Positions 50,339 through 61,019 of a stretch of 64,000 bases of DNA are shown here, piece by piece. The notes beneath the pieces were generated by a model, which saw only the letters and a list, made by a program, of their open reading frames with translations, searched no databases and was not told the DNA's origin. Source of the stretch: Linyphia triangularis (lineage: Eukaryota > Arthropoda > Arachnida > Araneae > Linyphiidae); assembly GCA_963978545.1 (NCBI GenBank), contig OZ021727.1:49203385-49267384 (forward strand). Reading direction: 5' to 3'. Within the stretch, counting starts at the first letter, position 1. Each line of letters opens with the position of its first letter. The position numbers were made by a program, and so were the translations under genes.

Positions 50339-51362
50339 TTACAGTAAATGGTAATCACGTTTGGTGTTGAAAACTGGCTTGAGGTTTCGTGATTCAAGGC
50401 TATTTCTTTTTAACCCATCTCTTCTGTATGATCCGCTTACAGCAGAAAATGTTTCTGTGACTATTCGTTCTGTAGCTTGAGTACGACAGGGATACCCCTT
50501 GATAGTAGGTAATGCTATAGTATTGCCGTAGAAATGATTGCTGGATTTACTATTGCTTCTGAAATCATGTCATCACTAAATCGTTCTGTCACATTCTCCC
50601 ACTTAATCAAGTTCGCATAATCTGTCACACAAGGGTCAAAAGTTGGTATGTTTAAGATACGGATGTTAATCGCTAAAAGGGTTTGGGTTGCAGCAGACCG
50701 TTTAATTTTGCACAAATTCAAAATTCTTTTGAGGACCGATTCCTTTGTGTTATTTCTGTTGTCAGCTAGCATTGATATCAGGATATTTTCAGGAAAGCCC
50801 AAATCCCCGTTTAAAATTACTGGATCATTGACTTTCTTCAAATCAATTGAGAAATAACGCGATAGAAAGATTGATTAATGCAAATGCTCTGCACCATAGA
50901 TTACCGATTGTTTGGTTTTGATCTTGAATCACATAGGTGCTTAGATTTTCACGATGAACGTAATTAATGTCAATAAAGCTTTGGATGGACTTATTGTAAG
51001 CCAAATAGAACATGAGAATTCTGTTGGGGGTTGTAAACCACCTTGAGTGGCAAATCTTTCCAGAGTTTCTCTTCAACAGCCCTTCGCTGCTTTGTCCACA
51101 GTGATGGCTTCATAAATTTCCATTAAGCACAGTTGATCAGTACTTAAGACTTTCTTGTTAATGAGTTCGCGTAGGTTGGGCTTACGTGAATGAAACTACA
51201 GGTAGTGTCTCGCATACGGTCACTCTTTGGCTTGTAACTGGCACACAAACCATTGTAGTGGACGCTTCAAAATCAGTTCCATATTTCGTATAACACCTTC
51301 TTTGATACCTGTGTTGACAGACTACCTATTATCGCAACCAACATTGTTGTATCTATGTCATT
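50339..51362 (-). pseudogene. Decayed protein of the inner transposon (uncharacterised transposon protein family)
   Basis: Read on the minus strand across at least three frames, the order of blocks is GCDNR.SVNTGIKEGVIRN (near 51330), RPLQWFVCQLQAKE, then LSTDQLCLMEIYEAI, CHSRWFTTPNRIL (near 51045), NDPVILN..LGFPENILISML (near 50800), and IPTFDPCVTDYANLIKWENV. After another frameshift come GYPCRTQATERIVTE, a short RRDGLKRNSLESR stretch and a stop at 50339. I recognise these blocks as recurring, in this order, in uncharacterised proteins of animals that travel with transposons. The catalytic domain and superfamily are unknown to me. Frameshifts and in-frame stops make it inactive. The region beyond the SINE (51558-51870) may hold its diverged N-terminal part. 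Confidence 0.7.
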
Positions 51363-51569
51363 GTCGACGCATGATCTAGCCGACCAAACGGTATAGTGGT
51401 TAGTGTGGGCTAGCTTCTAGACAGCGAAGTTGCGGGTATGAGTCCCATGTAAGGCATGGATGTTTGTAAATGTATGTTGGCTTGTCGAATGACGAATGTT
51501 TCGTTACGTTATAGCCCTAGTGTTGCTGACGGCGCCAGATAATTTGAAAACAACCAAGTCAACGCATGA
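51363..51569 (+). mobile_element. tRNA-derived SINE, copy 2, with 12-bp target duplication
   Basis: The body at 51377-51557 begins 'agccgaccaaac' and has an A box (tagtggttagt) and a B-box-like 'ggtatgagtcc'. It ends 'gaaaacaaccaa' and matches 11060-11238 end to end. 'gtcgacgcatga' (51363-51374) and 'gtcaacgcatga' (51558-51569) match at 11 of 12 positions and form the target duplication. It sits inside the decayed coding region of the inner transposon, which gives the relative order of three insertions. Confidence 0.9.
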
Positions 51570-52859
51570 ACAAAACTTACAATGTGCCTTCCCAGAGATA
51601 GCTTTCAGTTAATTTTCTAGCTTTGAAATCGTGATATTTGTCGTAGTATGAACTTATTTTTCTCAAATGCTGCAGTGGTCATTTATTGGTATTAAAACTC
51701 GTTTCCAGGTCTCTCCTAACTTACTTGCAACTCATTGACACGCGGAGAAAAGGGTATTTAAATTCACTGTACTTTGCTTCTCTTTTTGAATGCCAATATA
51801 CGCACCTTATTACGTTTTTCGTAAGTAGGAAGCATAATCGTGGGCATATTACAGCCTGACCCAAATATAGGACAAATCATGTCTTTTCTTATCAACGCCA
51901 CAGTACAGTATTAGTCCAAGTACACAAACAAAAAAATTTCACATAATAAAATTGTAATTTAATTTACAAGAACAGCGCTCACCGATTAGGCGTCGAATTT
52001 CGTAAGCCGCTGACAACTGCACTATACGGTTATAGGGCTGATTCAACGGTGATATGGGGAAGGGGGGGGGGGAATTGGGTCAAAAAAGGTTGAAATGTAC
52101 ATTGTACTACTAATTATTCAATAATCATCACTATTTTAGGATTTATATTGTAAAAAACAATTATTTTTAGTGTAAAATCATTTAACAAATATTAGGACTT
52201 TTTGCATTTTTTTCGAAAATTCATCCCCTCTGCGGCAGTGCAAAATTTTAAAATTAATTTTTTTTTTATTTTTTCCCTAATCTCTATATCATAGAACATC
52301 TTTTCCCCATAGGTAGGTTTTGATTAATAATAATTTTTTTTTCTCCATAGAAGAACGATCCACCCTACTGTAGAGCCAATCTCTATTAGAGTAGAAGCTC
52401 TATTAACAAGTGCTCTTTCGTGGGATTTAAATGTTGTAACACTAGAAAACCAGGCAATGGTAATAGATAAATCGAAAGTTTTTCGTGAGTTTGTAAAATA
52501 TCATTAAAGTATTAGTTCAAATATTTATCACTCTTATTTTCATTTTTCACTATTTATATAATCGAAAGGATGAAGCAATAAGTATAAAAATTGTAAGTTG
52601 TAAATGTGGTTGCATAAATAAACGAGAAGAACATGTATGTTTGGTATAAGAACTATATTCAACATATTTTGGACACTCAACTGCAAACAGTGGCTCTGGG
52701 TGAAACGTAGTGTCATCATTACAGCTTATGAAATAAAGCTGCATTGATAAGAAAACTATTCAAGGTCTTGGTTATGATGGTGATGAATGAATTACTAAAG
52801 TCTCTAATTGATCAATTTCATTCTTCGTAAATACTTTAAAATAACCAGTAAAGGCAGTT

Positions 52860-53277
52860 GTTTGTTTATTTCATTTAAACGAATTGCCTCTTAGGAATAT
52901 TATGATTATTCTCGATGTTCCAATTTATTAACATACTTCTTTTACTGTCCATTAAGAAAACGTCTAACAAGTAGTCGAGATTTACCAATTGTTGAATACA
53001 ATAACATTGATAGGGTTTTTCTAAAATTTGATTTTATAAAGTTGAACACCGACCAGAAATATTGGGAAATATGTCAGGCTGTACTAGTAAGCAAAGGCCT
53101 CCAAGGTTTAGCAAGCAGAAACCCTGGAAACATCTCCCATTCAAGATGATTAAAAATGGCAAATCGAATTTTACGTATATAAGTATATGTATTGTATCAT
53201 TTGATCCATTCTCGAAGTTGAAAAAAATAGCTGAGTTTGTAATGAAAATTTATAGTCCCTTATGGGTTACAATATAA
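52860..53277 (+). pseudogene. Fragment of the same transposon protein in the loop of the outer element
   Basis: On the plus strand the blocks are VCLFHLNELPLRN, HTSFTVH, LNTDQKYWEICQAV, LASRNPGNISHSR, LKMANRILRI and, after a frameshift, KIAEFVMKIYSPLWVTI. They parallel the CQLQAKE, LSTDQLCLMEIYEAI and CHSRWFTTPNRIL blocks of the inner transposon, in the same order. This shows that both elements belong to related families. Only the middle of the protein remains, because the inverted arms start at about 53275. In-frame stops are present. It is a dead remnant. Confidence 0.7.
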
Positions 53278-54336
53278 CGTCATGTAATGATGTTATTTCG
53301 TTTCGTACAGAGCCACTGTCTGGAGATGCGTGTCCAAAATATGTTGAATATAGTTCTTATACCAAAGATACATGTTTTTATCTTTTATTTATGCGACCAC
53401 ATTTACAACTTACAATTTTTATACTTATTGCTTCATCCTTTCGATTAAATAAATAGAGTGAAAAATAGTTGAACTAATACTTTGATGATATTTCACCATT
53501 TCACTAAAAACATTCGATTTATCTATTACCACTGCCTGATTTTCTTGTATTACAACATTTAAATTCCACAAAAGAGCAATTGATGATTGAGCTTCTACTC
53601 TAATTGAGATTGGTTCTACGGTCACAATCTCTAGAAAAAGAGAATAGATTTTCTGGCAGTTCTTATTTCACTGAAATAATTCAACTTTATAATAATTCCC
53701 ATGGTAGAAGCATTTTACTATCATGTACACTTTCAACATTCGAAAACTGTGACATTGAATCATTTTCGATAACGTTACCTTCATGTCTCAAACCTAGAGT
53801 CTTTGTTGGTTGAGGACTCCAACCAACGTGGAGTCGTGCAGAAATGATATGAATTAATACTTGAGTTTAGTAAACGCCATTTCATAAAATGATATTCCCG
53901 ATATTTCAAAATGTTGTACTACTATACCTAGACTATGAATAAAATAATTGAAACTAACCAAAAGAATGGGTTGAAAATTGAAAAATATCCGTATTTTGTA
54001 AAAAAAGTTAAGTTTTTCATGTAGATTCAGGGAGACCTAATTATTAAATGGCTGATATAACTTTTTTATTACTGTTAATTAGCAATATAAACTCGACATT
54101 TTTATTCTTGAAAATAAAAATTTGCTTTATATTTATGTTTAAAAAAAAAAGAAATTAAAAATCTTTGTTTTTGTCAAAAAACATCAAACTTCTGGTCCAT
54201 TCCTGGAGACCTAAATTTTTTTCGATTGAACTAACATTTTTTTTGGTAAACATGTGAGCATAGTGACAACTTTTTATTAACTTGAAATTTTGAATTTTCA
54301 AAAAAAAGTTTTTTTTTGATACGCCCTATTATACAA

Positions 54337-55199
54337 CCCGTTTGACAGTTGATTTAATCTCCACTGTGATGGCTCAATCATAATTGAGTCTTCGATATTT
54401 TTAAACAGTTATCTAAAAGAAAAAATTTCTATAATTAATGTCTAGAAATTCTTATTAAGTTGCATGCTCTTTAGTATTAATGCTATATGGAACTAACATT
54501 AAGCCATTTCGTGCGAAAAAAATTAAAATAGAACGAATAGTAATGGTAAAAAACAAATTAAGCCTTAAAAGAAATCCTCCATAAAACCCATAAAAAATAC
54601 CGTATCACGGCAATTAAAATATGAATGCCATTGCAGTCATTAAAATCTGTAATGATAAATACCATTTATTTTTATTCACACGTTGTCCTTAAATACTGAA
54701 TCCCTAATTATTGCTGAAAAAGAAACATTCGATGAAGGATGGTATTTACTTTCTAATATCTTCCCTTAAAAACTTTTTTCGGTCAGCCTGGGGCTGGAAG
54801 AAGCTAATCCTTTTCTTAACTTGTAATCGATAATGGAACGAAAGTCGGCTATCGTATCGTTTTGATGATGAAAAAATTCGAGGTTTTTGCTGGTCTGAAT
54901 CTTTTTTCTCTCTTGTGGTATTTTTTCTTTCTAACTGACGAATCATCTTTCTATCAGAATATTCTCCTTTGGCGCGTAAAATGGCCAATGACGCGTCTCT
55001 TGGCTAAGTTAGTTCTTTTCGTAGCCAAGCGGAATTTCTGCTTTGGTGGATTTACAGGTTTAGATGTTTACTACAGGTAATGAGAATGAAGAAAGAGTAA
55101 AATGTGTTTCTTCTTCGTATTTGGAAGGCTTTATAGAAATAATCGTATGATACTGTGTTTCTGCACATTTGTCCGTGCATTATATATATATATATTGAT
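54337..55199. other. Non-coding DNA
   Basis: No gene or element was recognised. Opposed open frames of 72-80 codons at 54746-55080 lack motifs. A short (TA)n lies at about 55180-55195 just before the next repeat. Confidence 0.45.
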
Positions 55200-55201
55200 T
55201 C

Positions 55202-56495
55202 ACTAGCTGAATACCCATGCTTCGCGACGAAATTTTACCATGTGAAATATTTTAGCCAGCTGTGAGGCCTTGCGTTGTGGAAATCCGTCATTGGTGTATA
55301 GGCCACAATTTTTGGCGCTTCACTCTCAGGAAGGTTCATCGCAACGTAAAATTGAGCTCGCTTCGCTCGCTGAAAAAGTCATTGACACATAAGCAAAGGT
55401 TTACTTAACTCGTTGAAAGGTTCATTTCTATGCAAACATGAGCTCGCTTTGCTCGATGAAAGGTTCATTGCTGCGTAGCATAAGGTCGCTTCACACACTA
55501 AAAACTAATTGCTACGTAAAGCCTTAATATTAGAAGCCCCTCCCTTTCTAGAAACAATAAAAAAAATACACCATTAATAACTATAATACAACACCCCTTT
55601 AAGAATATTTTAACACGTGATGTTTGTAAAAAGAAAAATTAGAAGGTCAAAACTACTTATGTTGAAATAAGAAACTTTTAGATCTCTAGGCCTATAAGAA
55701 GTCGCTTTTTGTAAAAATATTAATTAAAATTTCATTAAAAAATAAATAAAAATTTTAACGTTCTTTTTGTCAAAAGTCCAATTAGAAGGCCAAAACTATT
55801 TGTGTTGAAAATTTCAGAAATGTAACCCAGTTAAAAATCCTTTTTTTTAAATATTAATTAATTAATTTATTTATTTATTAATTAAAAAACAAATAAAATT
55901 TCAAAATTCTGTTTTTCAAAAGTCCAATTTGAAGGCCAAAACTACTTATGTTGAAAATTTCAGAGCTGTAGCCCTATTAGAAATCCTTTTGTAAAATATT
56001 TATTAATTAATTAAAAAAGAACTAAATAAAAAATTTAAATTCTGTTTTTTAAAAGACCAATTAGAAGGCCAAAACTACTTATGTTGAAAATTTCAGAACT
56101 GTATCCATATTAGAAGTCATTTTGTAAAAAAATTTGTTAATTAATTAAGAAAATTAATTAAAAAATAACTAATTAAAATTTTAACATTCTGTTTTTCAAA
56201 AGTCCAATTAGTAGGCTAAAACTACTTATGTTGAAAATTTCAGAGCTCTATCTCTATTTGAAGTCACTTTGTAAAAAATAAATAAATTAAAAAAAATAAT
56301 TAAAAAAGAACTAATTGAAATTTTAACATTCTGTTTGACATACATAAAATTAGAAAGTCAAAACTTCTTATGTTGAAAATTTCAGAGCTCTATTCCAATT
56401 TTAAGTAGGTTTCTATAGATCCACAGAGCCACAGACAGACAGATAGACAGACAGTTAGACAGACATACACACAACTTGTTTTATTATTATAGATA
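55202..56495 (+). repeat. Interspersed repeat, copy C, with six internal ~140-bp units
   Basis: The head is 'ctagctgaatacccatgctt' and then 'cgcgacgaaattttacc'. The tail is gaca-rich followed by 'ttgttttattattatagat' (56470-56490). Between them, 'gaaggccaaaactacttatg' or a close variant recurs at about 55641, 55784, 55931, 56063, 56210 and 56352 (132-147 bp apart). Each is followed by 'ttgaaaatttcagagct' and A+T-rich filler. Copies at 1.85 and 26.1 kb share head and/or tail. No protein was recognised, so it may be non-autonomous; its class is not settled. Confidence 0.8.
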
Positions 56496-56679
56496 TGTAA
56501 GTAGTAACTTAAGTGATAAAAAAAGGATTACTACTTAAAATATGGTGCTTTAAGAAAGTTTTTATCGAACATGAAACATTTCTCGGAGTAACAATTAACA
56601 GATCTTAAAAATCGCTAATGAAATTTAAATTCTATTGAATTTGTACGCTGAAATTATCACATTGTAAAGTGAACTAGGG

Positions 56680-58600
56680 GTGCTCGTATTAGGTTAAGAG
56701 AAGAAGTGACATGCTTGCAAACATTTTAGTTGTTTTGACAGTTATTTTGACTAAAACAATTATTTGTCTGTCATATTAAAGAAAGAAAAAGAAAAAGAAA
56801 AAAAAAAAAGAAAAAAAAATGGTAATCTTGTTTTCCTATTCACTCCAATGCATTATCACTTTTTTTTTATCCACCTGTAAATGTTTAAATAAGAATAGAA
56901 ATAATTTATAACGAGTGTTCCTATTCATCCCTTCCTGCGGGGTAAATCGCAACACTATAAAAAGTAGGGATGTGAAACATCGCACAGCTTTCAATTACAC
57001 TACGATACTGATGTTAATTTGTGTCATTTACCATTTTTATATTTTCATCATTCCTTTAGAAAAAATGGCTAGTTTGGCGACATTTTTTACCGTAATTCTT
57101 TTATGGGTCTTTAAAAAAAACAAAAAAACTTTGAAAATTCTTATATTATCCTTTCTTATAAGTGAAACTTAGGAGAGGAGAAAAAATGATCGTGGATGAG
57201 GTATGATCAAGGAAATAGAATTCTGTGTTAAAGGCATTCGTTTTTTAACTTTTTACGCCATTAAGTCATTTTTACGGGGATTTCGGAGGAAGGGATGCTT
57301 AGAACATCTTAAAGGGCATTGCCACAGCGATTTTAATGATTTTTTTCATAATTTTTTTTTCAATGGCAGCTACCTTATGCGCATGCGCTATTTTGACGAA
57401 AACCTTAACGGTAGGTCCCTGTGCCATCATCAACCCGCACACTAAATTTAAACATCGAAGGTCAATTTGTTCGGGAGGTATGATGACCACAGGCACACAG
57501 ACAGACATTTTTTCTAAATCACTTTTTTGAAATCAGGATGTTCTATAACGTGGGGAAATGCAATTTTTTTTTTACCGAATACTATACTTTCATTACCTTA
57601 TGTAATACATATGGGTAATTGAATGTAAAAATGTATGGGGCTTTTGAAATGCATAATTTTTTATGAAAAGGTAATACGCATAGCCTCTTTTGAAATAAAT
57701 GTGTGCAATATGCTTGCTTAAAAGGATTTAGGCGTCAGTAAATAATTAATGTGATATATTGCATACTCTGTTCTGTAATCACTCTAGTAAATGCACTTGG
57801 ACATAAATAAAAGAAGTGGACAAATAATGCTATTTTTTCCTCCTGCTTTTCTTATCTTATAAGTTCCGTTATTTAGACATTGCTGAGTACAAAATTATCA
57901 TTGAAAATACACATTTAATCTTTTCGAATTTGATTTTGTAATAAATTATTTATTTTACATTGAGTTTGGACATTAATTATACATTTTTTTTTTCATTTAT
58001 GCTTATGTTAACATAGGGTAATAAAAATATTAGATTCGGTCAAAAAAAGATTTAAAATTTTTTTGCATCTATCCACGTTTTGGACTATCCTGGGTTCAAA
58101 AAAGTGGTCTAGAAAAAGTGTGTGTCAGTGGTTAGCATAACTCCTGAACAAATTGATTTACATTGTTAAAATTTTGTGTGTGGGTTAGTGGTGACTATAG
58201 GATCTGCTATAAAGTTTTTCGTCGAAATCGCACATGCGCAAAGGTAGCTTCCATTGAAAAAAAAAAATCTTGTTCTTCAGTAATTGCTAAAAAATGGCTC
58301 TAACGATTTTGATCAAAATTAAATTGTATTTGATCAAATTGTATTTACAAGAAAAGATAATGCAATATTTGGCGAAAAGCATATCACCATTTTCATGTTT
58401 TAGCGGTGTTTTTTACCTAGTCTAATAAGATTTGCCAAAAATTTCGCCAAACTGGCCATTTCTTTTAAATACTGAAAGTAGGAAAACAAAAACGCTAAAT
58501 TACATTAATCCAAGGCAAATTTAAATGTAGTGATTAGTTTTACGTGTAATTGAAAGCTGCGCGATGTTCCACACTCCTAGTTGTTTATACTGTTAAAATT
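56680..58600. mobile_element. Large fold-back element cluster 2
   Basis: The plus-oriented arm (56680-57600) is mirrored by a minus-oriented arm (about 58050-58600). 'gatgtgaaacatcgcac' at 56970 pairs with 'gcgcgatgttccacac' at 58559, 'agtttggcgacattttt' with 'aaaatttcgccaaact', and the 'gacagacattttt...cacttttttgaaatcagga' stretch with 58080-58140. It is shorter than cluster 1 because it lacks the insertions. The loop (57600-58050) is plain A+T-rich DNA. No transposase was recognised. Confidence 0.7.
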
Positions 58601-58796
58601 AAAATATGTAATTTTAACTTTAGCTACTGCATAGGTTTGAACCAAGTAGTGACTAAGTTACTCATAGGATGTCTTTCGTCTGTCTGATGTCAATTTGCTC
58701 AGCCAAAACAAAAATTGACAACTACATTGGTTGCTAATTAACATTGAACAAATGAAAATGTGCACAGTTTCACAACTTTTTCAATATAAGAGGAAC

Positions 58797-59724
58797 TAGG
58801 GATACTTGACCCAATTTTTAATTTTGGGTGTTAAGTTTTTATTTTACATCACTTATGGTAGAGTAAATGATGTCAATTTATACTTCATCAAGTATTACAC
58901 AGTATTTATGAATATCTTTCTGAAGTATTAATTGTAAAGATGGAAAAATATTATACATAAAAAACCTGCAACTTGGTTTAAGTATCCCAATGTATAGGAA
59001 TACTTGACCCACCCTTTAGGGATACTTGATCCACCCTTTAGGGATACTTGACCCACCCTTTAGGGATACTTGACTCAAGTCATATATTTGGGAGTATACA
59101 ATTTAAAATTATAAAAGCAACACTTTTACATAATAAAAACATAATTCCCGTTAATAAGTCCATTGTTAATTCTTTTCTGTACTTGTTCAATGAGGTCAAT
59201 ACTTTTTATTTTTATTAGCTACATAAAGTTAATATGGTGTTCACTTTTAATTTCTGTTCTTATACATGTTCAAGAATAATAAAATAACTATTTATTTAAA
59301 TGCAAATGTAAACTCACATTTAAACCTTAAATTTGTAATTCGATCTTTTTCATTGAAAACTCAGGTGGCTGAAGAATAGCCTGAATTAATCAGGTTTGTG
59401 TATCTTCATGTTATTTGTGCACTGAACGCTATAATATCTTTTGAACGGTGAGTAAACTGATACACCTAATGGCTGTAGTCTGTGAAAATAATATGGAGGG
59501 AATTATAATCCGTTAACTCGTGTAACATCGATGACAGACAACGACATACAACTTTCAGGAATATCCATCAGTAACAATACCTTTTTATCAATTGAACATC
59601 TTACATACTTAACAAAATGGTGTAAGAAGAATAAAAAAAAATTAATAAAACCTACCAAATGCATTCGAATGATATCCCTATCTTGGGTCAAGTATACTTA
59701 TATGCCTTGGGTCAAGTATCCCTA
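58797..59724. mobile_element. TIR element with 'tagggatacttgaccca' ends
   Basis: 'tagggatacttgacccaa' at 58797-58814 is inverted at about 59707-59724 ('ttgggtcaagtatccct' then 'a'). A second inverted 'ttgggtcaagtata' lies just inside at 59684. The 928-bp element is A+T-rich and has no recognised protein. Like the elements at 49-54 kb its ends start TAGGG, but no matching 8-bp flanks are visible, so its superfamily is open. Confidence 0.7.
58997..59084. repeat. 22-bp tandem repeat built from the element's own terminal motif
   Basis: Four units start at 58997, 59019, 59041 and 59063, each 'gggatacttga(c/t)ccaccct' plus 'tta' or a near match. The core 'gggatacttgaccca' is the terminal inverted repeat of the surrounding element, placed internally and in direct orientation. 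Confidence 0.88.
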
Positions 59725-61019
59725 ATTGTGCATTTACTAAATAATTCTAAAATGCAACCATTTGCAAGTAAGTTTATAAACACTATTCTGTATGTAATTG
59801 TAGTCAAAAGTATACACAAAAAAATAAGCAATTTAAAAAAAGTCTTAGTTTTAAACAAAAACTCTTTTCACATTGTCGTGATCTTTAGTGTGATTTGGTA
59901 AAAGGCGTTGGACCGTAAGATGTTAGAGTATTAAATTAACAACATCAGATAAACCAAATTTAAAATACTTCCTAATTTTAAATTTCAAACCAAAATAACC
60001 AGGCCGGCATAATCAATCTACTAGTTTATTCAATATACACTATAAACGCACAGATTAAATTCCTCAAATGACAGTAACACAAGTTTACTGTCATGCATCC
60101 AAGTATTAAAATTAAAATGAAATAAAAGGTAAAAATTCTCCAAATAGGTAAATATTCAATAAATACTAAAATATGCAATTAAATTCAGGCATTGTTATAG
60201 TTACTTAAATCGAAGCAGGCCGAGAATAGAGGAAGAAAGGTAATTAACTCACATGGAATTTCAGGGGTAAGCGATCGGCAGTGGGTCATCTTCTCTCTCT
60301 CTTAAGAACCCTTCTCCGCTCCAAAACCACAGTCTTCACTCCTACACACCGGAAAAACGTCTCCACGTTTCCCTCGATCTCAACTTTCTCCAGACCTTTC
60401 CTGACCCCCGTCACATCTTTTAATTGGTTGACTAACACAGCTTTACTTGGGGGGATGTGTAATAGTTGCTGTTGTTTAACCCCCATGCAAATCGTAGGAA
60501 ATGTCAGATTACATCATGACATTATCACCCCACCTTTAATTTTTTTAAAGAAACCTTCCTTCCTCACCTCTTGCCAAACAAAATATCGCTCAACACAAGT
60601 AACCAATATAAAAGCACAATGTACAAGAATCATAAAAAAATTCCTTTTGATTAAAAGAAAAAACAATGCAGGAAATAAGAAAATAGCATATGTAGTGTTA
60701 TATACCATATGATTTAGCATTTTATAGCAAACAAGATCTGTGTACCTATTTAATCACTTAAAGAGAAAAAAAACACTTCATAAAATATACCTTAAATATA
60801 TAAGTAAGGATATAAAAAATTATTTACGGGAAATTAAAAGTTATTTTCAAAGTTCAAATAACCATCAGTTCCTAAAAATTGTCTGAAATGTTTGTATGAA
60901 ATATAAAGTTTCATTACTTCTTCCATTGAGTCAGTAAGTAAAAGTTATTACCCACATGTGTCAATCTCCAGTGTGGTTGAAAAATGTAACTACATCTTAT
61001 TTTTACCGTTTAGGTAGTT
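59725..61019. other. Non-coding DNA, no recognised feature
   Basis: 60240-60560 is GC-richer and pyrimidine-rich on the plus strand, with a 143-codon open frame (60281-60712). It has no motif I recognise, its second half is A+T-rich, and it has the look of an open frame in biased sequence. The rest holds nothing identifiable. Confidence 0.4.

Larger units (their letters stand above)
49830..52375. mobile_element. Inner TAGGG-ended transposon, 2,530 bp, perfect 8-bp target duplication
   Basis: The element runs 49838-52367, with ends 'tagggtggatcgaaaaaaa' on the left and inverted 'cgatccaccc ta' on the right. CTGTAGAG lies on both sides (49830-49837 and 52368-52375). The opposite arm of the outer element reads, on its reverse strand, 'gtgaccgtagaaccaatctc' without any insertion, which independently proves the junction. 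Subterminal sequence is inverted-repeated (the right 130 bp with the left end). A 171-bp direct duplication lies near the left end ('aagatgttct' at 49891 and 50062). It contains a decayed coding region on the minus strand and a SINE. Confidence 0.92.
49120..54336. mobile_element. Outer TAGGG-ended fold-back transposon with 8-bp target duplication
   Basis: The element runs 49128-54328. Its ends are 'tagggcgtatcgaaaaaa' on the left and the inverted 'tagggcgtatcaaaaaaa' on the right. It is bracketed by TTAGACAA (49120-49127) and TTATACAA (54329-54336), 7 of 8 identical. The long arms pair: 49128-49837 plus 52376-52735 on the left with about 53275-54328 on the right. The left arm is split by a second transposon. 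The loop (52736-53274) keeps fragments of a transposon protein. 8-bp duplications are typical of hAT and some other cut-and-paste superfamilies; I do not assign one. Without the insertion it would be about 2.66 kb. Confidence 0.85.

Noticed and set aside
55641..56400. Possible CRISPR-like array of six regularly spaced repeats
   Set aside because: The units are about 140 bp, diverged, in a eukaryotic interspersed repeat, with no short identical repeats and no unique spacers.
58797..59724. Same superfamily as the 49-54 kb elements because the ends start TAGGG
   Set aside because: No 8-bp target duplication and no shared protein fragment could be seen, so the link was not claimed.
60281..60712. 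143-codon open frame
   Set aside because: Pyrimidine-rich first half and A-rich second half, no motif, and no codon structure that differs from the other frames.
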